Assembly (NCBI GenBank): GCA_016763895.1
Contig: JAESSV010000174.1
Span: forward strand, 1-6,267
Source of the DNA: Magnetovibrio sp.
GTDB lineage: Bacteria; Pseudomonadota; Alphaproteobacteria; Rhodospirillales; Magnetovibrionaceae
DNA length: 6,267 bases
Direction of reading: 5' to 3'
The notes under the pieces are model-generated. The model was not told the origin of the DNA. It worked only from the letters and a program-made list of their open reading frames with translations, and did not search any database. Both the position numbers and the translations under genes were made by a program. Shown in pieces: positions 1 through 5,687 of this stretch. Within the stretch, counting starts at the first letter, position 1. Each line of letters begins with the position of its first letter.

Positions 1-1
1 C

Positions 2-910
2 AGTTTGCTTGCCGACCTCAGCCCCTATGTTGGCGATTTACAGCTTAACCTGTGCCGTTTTGTCGCGGTGGCAAGACATCTGAAATCCGACGGTAAGTGT
101 TTGTTTCTAACCGACGATCATCTATTTGGGAGAGCCTTGGTGAAAGCGCTTCAAGACAATGATTTTGCATTGTCTTGGTACGGGACAAAAAAAACGAGTG
201 GAGGTTTTTTTTGGCGAAAGGTTCGGGCACGAATGTCGGCTATTCGTACGGCCTTGCGGCATTCAATAATTCTTCGCAAAGCCCGAAAATCTCACCCTAT
301 TCCTTGGCAGGATTTGAAAAATTGCGATGTCTTGATTTTTGATTGGGCAGAGCGGGAAACATTTACAGAGCAGGCTTCGACGCAATCGTCGCGAAATCTG
401 AAACAAATTCCTCAAATTTTACGTGATGCCGGCTTTAAGGTTGGTTTTGTTGTTGCCCCAATTGCGTGGACACAACCGTTTTTAGAAATTGTCGAAAATG
501 TGGTTCGTGCCCATGATCCAGTCGTTTTTGTCGATGAATGTCGTTCAATTGCGTCTGTTCTTAAAGGGGCTTGGAAAACGTGGCGCTTGAATGGTTCGAC
601 TACGGGAACATTGAAAATTCAAGGGTTGAATTGTTCTCACATTGTGTCGTTGGCGCGTCAGCATGATCAGGTTTTGCCACAAGCTTCGCTAGCCTATACG
701 TATAAATCAATTGCGTGCATTTTGGCCAAGCGGGAATGTAAGCCGAAAGCAGTGATATACCCTTATGAAAATCAAGGCTGGGAAAAAGCATTACGTGAAG
801 GTATTCGTGCATATATGCCAAATTCCAAATTGGTGGCCTATCAATTTGCTCCTTTTGCCGCTCGCTATTTAAGCTTTTATCCATTTGAATCTGAAATTCA
901 AACGAATTGA
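2..910 (+). CDS. Surface carbohydrate biosynthesis protein (GT-B-like), N-terminal part, ended by in-frame TGA
   Basis: Left part of a protein resembling the surface-carbohydrate biosynthesis / GT-B glycosyltransferase-like proteins of polysaccharide loci. The frame is open to the window edge. A TTG at position 5 could be read as a start, but the gene more likely begins upstream. Counting from that TTG, residues 254-260 read YENQGWE, matching the E-N-Q-x-W-E motif I recall from this family. It is followed by YQFAPFAARYL (279-289), where relatives carry the GxxHS / YQHS-type segment. Residues about 68-98 are strongly basic (FWRKVRARM and similar) and could be an amphipathic membrane-contact helix. 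Translation stops at TGA 908-910, in the middle of what should be the inter-domain region, and the same frame continues at once as the next entry. I infer a nonsense-interrupted or split gene. The fragment alone lacks the second Rossmann-like domain and is probably not active by itself. The family assignment is from memory of motifs and is moderate. Confidence 0.6.
   Translation, partial: SLLADLSPYVGDLQLNLCRFVAVARHLKSDGKCLFLTDDHLFGRALVKALQDNDFALSWYGTKKTSGGFFWRKVRARMSAIRTALRHSIILRKARKSHPIPWQDLKNCDVLIFDWAERETFTEQASTQSSRNLKQIPQILRDAGFKVGFVVAPIAWTQPFLEIVENVVRAHDPVVFVDECRSIASVLKGAWKTWRLNGSTTGTLKIQGLNCSHIVSLARQHDQVLPQASLAYTYKSIACILAKRECKPKAVIYPYENQGWEKALREGIRAYMPNSKLVAYQFAPFAARYLSFYPFESEIQTN
908..910 (+). 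other. In-frame TGA interrupting one reading frame
   Basis: Positions 5 and 911 are in the same frame, so 2-1567 is open apart from this single TGA. The two flanks read as one continuous protein (FESEIQTN, stop, MPDHLICMG). TGA ends the rfbG homolog (4325-4327) and the SDR gene (5685-5687), so it is an ordinary stop in this genome. A one-base change, for example from CGA or TGG, or a sequencing error would explain it. Confidence 0.75.
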
Positions 911-1567
911 ATGCCGGATCATTTGATTTGCATGGGAGAGTATTTCTTAGACCTGTTTGCGGCGCATGGCATACCCAGAAATAAAATGAGTATTGGGGGG
1001 GCACTGCACTTCCCACGTACAAATGATGATGTTGAACGGAAAGTGAGCTCGAACTCGAAGAAAATCGCGTTGTGTTCAACATCCATCAAACTTTCAGAAT
1101 CATTAGATTTAGCCTTTAAATCCTTTAAAGCAGTTCAGTCTGTCGCGGGGATACGTTTGATTGTTAATTTCCACCCTGTTGTTGACGAACAATTTAAGCA
1201 AACACTCAAATCTTTTTTAAAGGATGTTGCTGAGGATTATTTTGATTGCATTGAATTTTCTGAAGCTCCATCTCGATCGTTGTTATCTAAGGTAGATATC
1301 TTGTTGTACAACACATCCGGGGCGGCATTTGATGCCTTAAATGCAGGAAAACCAGCCGTTTTTGTTCCCGTAGATGGAAATATTTCCTACAATAAAGTGC
1401 CCTCAGGACTCGCTGTTGAAGTTCGTAATACAAAAGATTTTCAGGACGTGCTTATGAGTGTTGTTAAGGATGAAAATACAGGTATTTTTGCGACCCAAAA
1501 TTTAGAAATAGAAAAGTGCTTGGGAACGCTCAATCCGGAAATTTTTGTTTCTGCTGTGACGAAATAA
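911..1567 (+). CDS. Surface carbohydrate biosynthesis protein (GT-B-like), C-terminal part
   Basis: Continues the preceding frame directly after TGA 908-910, beginning with ATG 911-913 (TGAATG). It encodes 218 residues. The opening MPDHLICMGEYFLDLF followed by GIP and ISIGGALHF is the 'PD-x-I-x-x-G ... G-x-P ... GALR' segment that normally lies inside such glycosyltransferases, not at an N-terminus. Further motifs are NFHP (86-89), typical of the C-terminal GT-B nucleotide-sugar lobe, and YNTSGAAFDALNAGKPAVFV (133-152), which resembles the nucleotide-sugar-binding loop of capsule and CDP-glycerol transferases. No Shine-Dalgarno sequence precedes 911, so separate translation would depend on termination-reinitiation at the TGA. 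Its TAA stop shares a base with the next gene's ATG (TAATG). It is either the second half of a broken gene or a re-initiated partner subunit; I favour the broken gene. The region is AT-rich: 19 of 60 bases are G or C in 1081-1140 and 17 of 60 in 1201-1260. Confidence 0.6.
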   Translation: MPDHLICMGEYFLDLFAAHGIPRNKMSIGGALHFPRTNDDVERKVSSNSKKIALCSTSIKLSESLDLAFKSFKAVQSVAGIRLIVNFHPVVDEQFKQTLKSFLKDVAEDYFDCIEFSEAPSRSLLSKVDILLYNTSGAAFDALNAGKPAVFVPVDGNISYNKVPSGLAVEVRNTKDFQDVLMSVVKDENTGIFATQNLEIEKCLGTLNPEIFVSAVTK

Positions 1568-2463
1568 TGACAATTCCAACCCTCACCGTCATCACCACCG
1601 TCTACAACGGTGAAGCGTTTTTTCAAGAAACGTTGGACGGCGTGTTCGCTCAAACCTTCACAGATTTTGAATGGGTGGTGGTGAATAATGGCTGTACGGA
1701 TGGCACTCAAGCTATGTTAGATGCGATTGAAGATGATCGTTTGCGGGTGGTTCAAAATCCAGACGGTAAAACCTTTGGCGAAGGAATTCGGGTGGCCTAT
1801 GAAAATGCTAAAGGCCAATATATTGCGGTTCAAGATGCCGATGATGTGCCATTGTCCGATCGCTTTCAAGCCCAAGTAACCGCTTTAGAGGCTGATGAGA
1901 AATTGGGGCTGGTGAGTTCGGCCTACGAAGACATTGACGCAAACAGCAAGCCCTTGGGCAACCATTTTCCGCCATCTGATCAACAAGGCCTGATCGATGC
2001 CCTGCAAACCTCAAGCCCCTTGGCCCATTCCACCTATATGTATCGAAAATCAGCCTCGGATGCCATTGGCGGATATCCGGATGAATACGCGTATGGGCCA
2101 GATTTTGGGCTGGTGGTGCGCCTGATCAAGGCTGGCTGGACCATACGGGTTCTGGATCAAGTGTTGTTGAAATTACGCCTGCATGCCGGGCAAGCCTCAT
2201 TGGCCGATGATTTGTGCGTGATCCGCGCTCACGATGCGTTTTATTTGTACCAAGAAGCCTCAAGCCTTATGAAGGCCTCTGCGGAAGCCCGCAAAGCTGG
2301 GCGAAAAAATGTGACCAAATGTAGGCTGTGTTACGGGCTTGCTTTGATGGGGGAAAAGAATATCAGAAAAGGTATAGGGCAAATTTTTAAAGCCGTGTTA
2401 AGCCAACCCCTTTATAGTGTAGCCTATTTAGGGTATCGCTTAGGTTCAAAGCCTAAACAGTAG
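1567..2463 (+). CDS. Family 2 glycosyltransferase (GT-A fold)
   Basis: Predicted cytoplasmic or membrane-peripheral inverting glycosyltransferase of 298 residues that transfers a sugar from a nucleotide donor during glycan assembly. The N-terminal nucleotide-binding strand reads TVITTVYNGEAFFQETLDGV (7-26), followed by QTFTDFEWVVVNNGCTDGT (29-47). The metal-binding DxD-type motif is QDADDVPLSDRF (89-100). The acceptor-side segment GGYPDEYAYGPDFGLVVRL (168-186) supplies a candidate catalytic acid/base Asp (about 179), and LRLHAGQAS (203-211) is the common C-terminal motif. ATG 1567 is preferred over an upstream ATG at 1516 because the family's first strand starts within a few residues of it and because it gives a TAATG junction with the gene before, implying translational coupling. 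The usual 'DDGS-D' loop is NNGCTD here, a tolerated variant. No transmembrane segment is evident. The donor and acceptor sugars cannot be told from sequence. The last 120 bases are more AT-rich than the middle of the gene. Confidence 0.88.
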   Translation: MTIPTLTVITTVYNGEAFFQETLDGVFAQTFTDFEWVVVNNGCTDGTQAMLDAIEDDRLRVVQNPDGKTFGEGIRVAYENAKGQYIAVQDADDVPLSDRFQAQVTALEADEKLGLVSSAYEDIDANSKPLGNHFPPSDQQGLIDALQTSSPLAHSTYMYRKSASDAIGGYPDEYAYGPDFGLVVRLIKAGWTIRVLDQVLLKLRLHAGQASLADDLCVIRAHDAFYLYQEASSLMKASAEARKAGRKNVTKCRLCYGLALMGEKNIRKGIGQIFKAVLSQPLYSVAYLGYRLGSKPKQ

Positions 2464-2466
2464 GAG
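2462..2466 (+). promoter_or_regulatory. Shine-Dalgarno site of rfbF
   Basis: AGGAG lies 6 bases before ATG 2473 and overlaps the TAG stop of the glycosyltransferase gene. It is the strongest ribosome-binding site in the window. It fixes the rfbF start and suggests that the sugar cassette is translated independently of the gene upstream. Confidence 0.75.
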
Positions 2467-2472
2467 CAAAAG

Positions 2473-3258
2473 ATGAAAGTCGTTATTCTGTGTGGTGGTA
2501 AAGGGACGCGCATTCGAGGCGTGGACGATAGCCTGCCAAAACCAATGATCCCTGTGGGTAAATACCCCATTGTGTGGCACATCATGCGCTCTTATGCTCA
2601 TTACGGGTTTAAGGATTTTGTGCTGTGCTTGGGATATAAAGGCAATGTTATCAAGGACTTCTTCTTGAATTACCGGGCCCAGGTTTCTGACCTCACCATT
2701 GATTTTGCCGATGATCGTAAAATCACCTATGACAAGGTTCATGAAGAATTGGACTGGCGGGTGACCTTAGCCGAAACCGGCGAAGACACTTTGACCGGGT
2801 CTCGGGTGAAGAAAATTCAAGACTATATCGGCGATGATGAAACCTTCATGCTGACCTATGGCGATGGAGTCTGTGACATCGACATCAACGAATTGATCGC
2901 CTTTCACAAAGGCCACGGCAAACTTTTGACCGTTTCTGGCGTGCGTCCTCCGGGCCGTTTTGGCGAGCTGGATCATGATGAAACGGGCCAAATTGTCGAA
3001 TTTAATGAAAAGCCCCAAGCCACAGGTGGACGCATTTCCGGTGGTTTCTTTGTGTGCCAACGTGAAGTGCTCGATTATTTAGACGCTGAACGGGATGACG
3101 AAACCCTTGAAACCGAACCCATGCGGAACTTGGCCAAAGACGGTCAAATGATGATGTACAGCCACAACGGATTTTGGCAATGCATGGATACGTACCGAGA
3201 TTATGCCCTGCTCAACGATTTGGTTGACGATGGCAAGGCCTCTTGGGTGAAGTGGTAA
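2473..3258 (+). CDS. rfbF: Glucose-1-phosphate cytidylyltransferase
   Basis: Catalyses CTP + alpha-D-glucose-1-phosphate to CDP-glucose + diphosphate, the first committed step to CDP-linked deoxyhexoses (also named ddhA or ascA). At 261 residues it is close to the roughly 257 of Salmonella RfbF. Motifs run in the expected order: the nucleotide-binding signature CGGKGTRI (7-14), PKPM (22-25), WHIMRSYAHYGFKDFVLCLG (35-54), which is near-identical in style to the enterobacterial enzyme, YGDGV with metal-binding Asp (129-133), PPGRFGELD (159-167), NEKP (178-181), ISGGFFV (188-194) and the C-terminal GFWQCMDTYRD (233-243). The start follows a good AGGAG site. It lies 9 bases after the glycosyltransferase and 7 bases before rfbG, its pathway partner. 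All recognised active-site motifs are intact, so the enzyme should be functional. Location is cytoplasmic. Confidence 0.96.
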   Translation: MKVVILCGGKGTRIRGVDDSLPKPMIPVGKYPIVWHIMRSYAHYGFKDFVLCLGYKGNVIKDFFLNYRAQVSDLTIDFADDRKITYDKVHEELDWRVTLAETGEDTLTGSRVKKIQDYIGDDETFMLTYGDGVCDIDINELIAFHKGHGKLLTVSGVRPPGRFGELDHDETGQIVEFNEKPQATGGRISGGFFVCQREVLDYLDAERDDETLETEPMRNLAKDGQMMMYSHNGFWQCMDTYRDYALLNDLVDDGKASWVKW

Positions 3259-3265
3259 GGTCAGT

Positions 3266-4327
3266 ATGGATTATTCCATTTTTAAAGGCCGCCGCATTTT
3301 GGTCACCGGATCAACTGGATTCAAGGGCAGCTGGTTGTGCACCTGGTTGTTGCATTTGGGCGCCGAGGTGTCTGGATTTGCATTGGCTCCGGCGGCTGAT
3401 GCGCCTCTGTTTGACCAGCTGAATTTACGCAACCGTATTGACCAGCATGATGGTGATATTCGCGATTTAGACACGGTTCGGGCGATGATGAGCGCCACCC
3501 AGCCTGAAATCATCTTTCATTTAGCCGCCCAACCGCTGGTGCGTTACAGCTATGATGAGCCCAAAGAAACGTTTGATACCAACGTGTCCGGGGCGGTGAA
3601 TTTATTGGAAGCCGTGCGCGAAAACGAAGGTGTGAAAGCCTTGGTGTTTGTGACCTCTGACAAAGCGTATCGCAACAAAGAATGGATTTGGGGCTACCGC
3701 GAAAATGATGAATTGGGTGGGCACGATCCGTACTCAGCTTCCAAAGCGGCGGCTGAGTTGGTGTTTGCCAGCTATCAAGACAGCTTTTTTAAAAATCGCC
3801 AAGGTTTTGCCGCCGCCAGCGTGCGCGCCGGAAATGTTATAGGTGGTGGCGACATGTCCTTGGACCGCATCGTTCCCGATTGCATTCGTGCGATGAAAAA
3901 TGGTGATGAAATTGTGTTGCGCAATCCCAATTCCACCCGGCCCTGGCAACATGTGCTAGAGCCCTTATCTGGCTATATGGCGGTGGCGGCAAAGTTGTTA
4001 ACGGACCCAGATGAAACCATTGGCGCATGGAATTTTGGCCCGGATGCGGAAAATGTGCGCACGGTTGAAGAGCTGACGAAAACGGCGATAGACATCTGGG
4101 GCAATGGGTCTTTGCGCATAGAACGCGATGAAAACCAACCTCACGAAGCCAACCTGTTGATGTTGATCAGCGACAAAGCCAAATCTCTTTTGGGCTGGCG
4201 CGTGCATTGGGATTTTACGGCGGCTGTGACGAATACGGTCCAGTGGTACAAACGTGTGGACGCGGGCGAAGACCCCATCAAGGTGACCGATGAACAACTT
4301 GATACCTTTGTCGGAGATGCGAAATGA
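3266..4327 (+). CDS. rfbG: CDP-glucose 4,6-dehydratase
   Basis: NAD-dependent extended SDR that turns CDP-glucose into CDP-4-dehydro-6-deoxy-D-glucose (also named ddhB or ascB). At 353 residues it is near the usual length of about 355-360. The Rossmann glycine motif is TGSTGFKGSWL (14-24). FHLAAQPLVRYSYDEP (84-99) is characteristic. The dehydratase catalytic triad region VTSDKAYRNKEWIWGYREND (129-148) carries Thr/Ser130-131, Asp132 and Lys133. YSASK (156-160) is the Tyr-x-x-x-Lys pair. GNVIGGGD (189-196) and STRPWQHVLEPLSGY (223-237) are family hallmarks. A weak AAGG (3257-3260) sits 5 bases before the ATG. The stop overlaps the next start as ATGA (4324-4327), so it is coupled to the epimerase gene. 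Nothing appears truncated or substituted. Confidence 0.96.
   Translation: MDYSIFKGRRILVTGSTGFKGSWLCTWLLHLGAEVSGFALAPAADAPLFDQLNLRNRIDQHDGDIRDLDTVRAMMSATQPEIIFHLAAQPLVRYSYDEPKETFDTNVSGAVNLLEAVRENEGVKALVFVTSDKAYRNKEWIWGYRENDELGGHDPYSASKAAAELVFASYQDSFFKNRQGFAAASVRAGNVIGGGDMSLDRIVPDCIRAMKNGDEIVLRNPNSTRPWQHVLEPLSGYMAVAAKLLTDPDETIGAWNFGPDAENVRTVEELTKTAIDIWGNGSLRIERDENQPHEANLLMLISDKAKSLLGWRVHWDFTAAVTNTVQWYKRVDAGEDPIKVTDEQLDTFVGDAK
4313..4316 (+). promoter_or_regulatory. Shine-Dalgarno site of the epimerase gene
   Basis: GGAG within the 3' end of rfbG, 7 bases before ATG 4324. With the ATGA overlap it supports that start and coupled translation. Confidence 0.55.
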
Positions 4328-4746
4328 TTGACGGCGTCATCATTACGCCCCTTAAACAAATCCGGGATGATCGCGGAGCCGTCTTGCACATGCTGCGCAC
4401 CGATGCTCCTCATTATGCTGGATTTGGTGAAGTCTATTTTTCGATTGTCAATTCCGGCGTGACAAAGGGCTGGCGACGTCATACCAAAATGACCATGAGC
4501 CTTGCGGTCCCCAAAGGCCGGGTGAAGCTGGTGTTGGCGGATGACCAAGGACATATTCAGGAAATTATCTTTGGCGAAGACGAAGCAGATTACAAACTGG
4601 TGACCATTCCGCCCATGGTGTGGAGCGGTTTTCAGTGTATCAGCGCTGATCCCGCCATCATTGCCAACTGTGCTTCCATCCTGCACACGCCGGGGGAAGC
4701 CGAACGTTTAGACCTCGATACCCAAGAAATAGCCTATACATGGTAG
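4324..4746 (+). CDS. Short RmlC-type cupin, dTDP-4-dehydrorhamnose 3,5-epimerase family protein
   Basis: Probable sugar-nucleotide epimerase acting on CDP-4-dehydro-6-deoxyglucose from RfbG. At 140 residues it is much shorter than classical RmlC (about 180). It matches a compact subfamily I recognise by VIITPLKQIRDDRGAVLHML (5-24), FGEVYFSIVNSGVTKGW (34-50), HTKMTMSLAVPKGRVKLVL (53-71), VTIPPMVWSGFQCIS (93-107), NCASILHTPGEAERLD (115-130) and a terminal IAYTW. His53 in KGWRRH is the candidate catalytic base, corresponding to the His of the RmlC 'RGLH' motif. The canonical 'AHGF' is WSGF here, and the C-terminal part that carries a further acidic residue in RmlC is missing, so which carbons are epimerised (C3, C5 or both) is uncertain. 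The gene overlaps rfbG by 4 bases and the following SDR gene by 7. Placement between rfbG and a reductase supports a role in the same pathway. It could alternatively be an isomerase-like cupin. Confidence 0.82.
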   Translation: MIDGVIITPLKQIRDDRGAVLHMLRTDAPHYAGFGEVYFSIVNSGVTKGWRRHTKMTMSLAVPKGRVKLVLADDQGHIQEIIFGEDEADYKLVTIPPMVWSGFQCISADPAIIANCASILHTPGEAERLDLDTQEIAYTW

Positions 4747-5687
4747 CTTCCAAAACCATTGTCGTCACCGGCGTCAGCAGCTTTGTCGGATGTCATTTGG
4801 CGCGCACGTTTGCTCAGGCCGGGCACAACGTCATTGCCGTAACAAGCCGTGCCCAAGACCGATATGAGGGCATTCGCAAAGACCGTTTGGCGTTCATTCA
4901 AAATAATGTTGATTTTGCCGTCTGTGACTTAATGGACAAAGAAACTTTGGGACGATTGATCAGTTTGCACAAACCTGATGTGTGGGTCCAGCACGCGGGT
5001 TATGCAGACAATTATGGGGCTCAAAATTTTGATCTTGAAAAATCCCTGGGGCTAAACGTTTTGGCGTTAGAGCCCTTGTATCGACAATTGTCTGGCACAG
5101 GATGTTCGGTCATCGTGACGGGATCGTCCATGGAATACGCGTCTTGTGATGCGGCGAATGAAGAAGGTGATGCGTGTTGGCCAGACATGCCGTACGGCGT
5201 CTCTAAGCTGGCCACAAGTGTTGAGGCTTCTCGGCTGGCTGGACAATACAATGTTCCAACCCGCGTGGCGCGGCTCTACATTCCGGTGGGATCATTTGAT
5301 GCACCGGGGAAATTGATGGATTTTGTCATCAAGCAATTGGCGGCTGGAAAGTCGGCTGATCTTTCCCCGTGTGAACAAAAGCGTGATTTCTTAGGCGTGG
5401 ATGATTTGTGTGAAGCCTATGTGTTGATGGTTGATGATATGGACCGCACCCTTTTCGACGTGTTTAACATTTGCAGCGGTGAAGCTGTCCAGCTTAAAGC
5501 TTTGATGTTGAGGGTCGCTGACTTGATGGATGTGGATGTAAGTCTGCTCAATTTTGGCGCTCGCAATATGCGCCCGGGTGAAGCCCCCGTATCGTTTGGT
5601 TCAAACCAAAAAGCCAAAGATATTCTGAATTGGGCACCAAAGCCCATTGAACAGGCTCTTCGGATGTTGATTTCCCATGCGTCTTGA
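4740..5687 (+). CDS. NAD(P)-dependent epimerase/reductase (extended SDR), probable CDP-4-dehydro-6-deoxyhexose reductase
   Basis: A 315-residue extended short-chain dehydrogenase/reductase, most likely the last step that reduces the 4-keto group of the CDP-sugar. The cofactor motif is TGVSSFVGCHLA (10-21), a GxxxFxG variant of the usual GxxGxxG. VTGSSMEYA (126-134) supplies the active-site Ser, and PYGVSK (151-156) gives Tyr152 and Lys156 of the catalytic pair. KRDFLGVDDLCEAYV (214-228) is the typical 'RDF-VDD' substrate-domain motif, followed by FNICSGEAVQL (242-252). The start ATG 4740 lies within the end of the epimerase gene (7-base overlap, ATGGTAG), so translation is probably coupled; no strong Shine-Dalgarno is present. 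Its end overlaps the methyltransferase gene by 11 bases. Substrate and product stereochemistry are inferred only from neighbours. A 4-epimerase or a dehydratase is a less likely alternative because RfbG already fills the dehydratase role. Confidence 0.85.
   Translation: MVASKTIVVTGVSSFVGCHLARTFAQAGHNVIAVTSRAQDRYEGIRKDRLAFIQNNVDFAVCDLMDKETLGRLISLHKPDVWVQHAGYADNYGAQNFDLEKSLGLNVLALEPLYRQLSGTGCSVIVTGSSMEYASCDAANEEGDACWPDMPYGVSKLATSVEASRLAGQYNVPTRVARLYIPVGSFDAPGKLMDFVIKQLAAGKSADLSPCEQKRDFLGVDDLCEAYVLMVDDMDRTLFDVFNICSGEAVQLKALMLRVADLMDVDVSLLNFGARNMRPGEAPVSFGSNQKAKDILNWAPKPIEQALRMLISHAS

Noticed and set aside
908..934. TGA followed by a possible small hairpin (ATGC 911-914 with GCAT 930-933, plus an inner ATC/GAT pairing), considered as a selenocysteine insertion signal
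   Set aside because: The stem is only 4 + 3 base pairs with an internal loop and is AT-rich. The TGA lies in an inter-domain region with no redox motif, and this protein family has no known selenocysteine. A nonsense change is simpler.
600..1082. Minus-strand open frame of 160 codons across the TGA site
   Set aside because: Low-complexity start (Ser-rich), no family motif, and antisense to the coherent plus-strand protein.
1516..1566. Upstream ATG (1516) as the glycosyltransferase start
   Set aside because: The 17 extra residues (Cys-rich, no homology to the family start) overlap the previous gene by 52 bases, while ATG 1567 puts the first beta-strand at the usual distance from the N-terminus.
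2..1567. Genetic code with TGA as tryptophan
   Set aside because: TGA serves as the natural stop of the rfbG homolog and the SDR gene, at positions matching their expected family lengths, and tryptophan is encoded by TGG throughout.
2461..2472. Intergenic gap as a promoter or terminator site
   Set aside because: Only 9 bases lie between the genes. They hold part of the Shine-Dalgarno site and leave no room for a promoter or a hairpin terminator.
3266..4327. dTDP-glucose 4,6-dehydratase (rmlB) as the identity of this gene
   Set aside because: The TSDKAYRNKEWIWGYREND block and the adjacent cytidylyltransferase are specific to the CDP-glucose enzyme; RmlB has a different TDEVYG-type catalytic motif.
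4141..4686. Long minus-strand open frame of 181 codons opposite rfbG and the cupin gene
   Set aside because: It lies fully antisense to two strongly supported genes, has no recognisable motif and no spacing of its own, and looks like a by-product of codon bias on the other strand.
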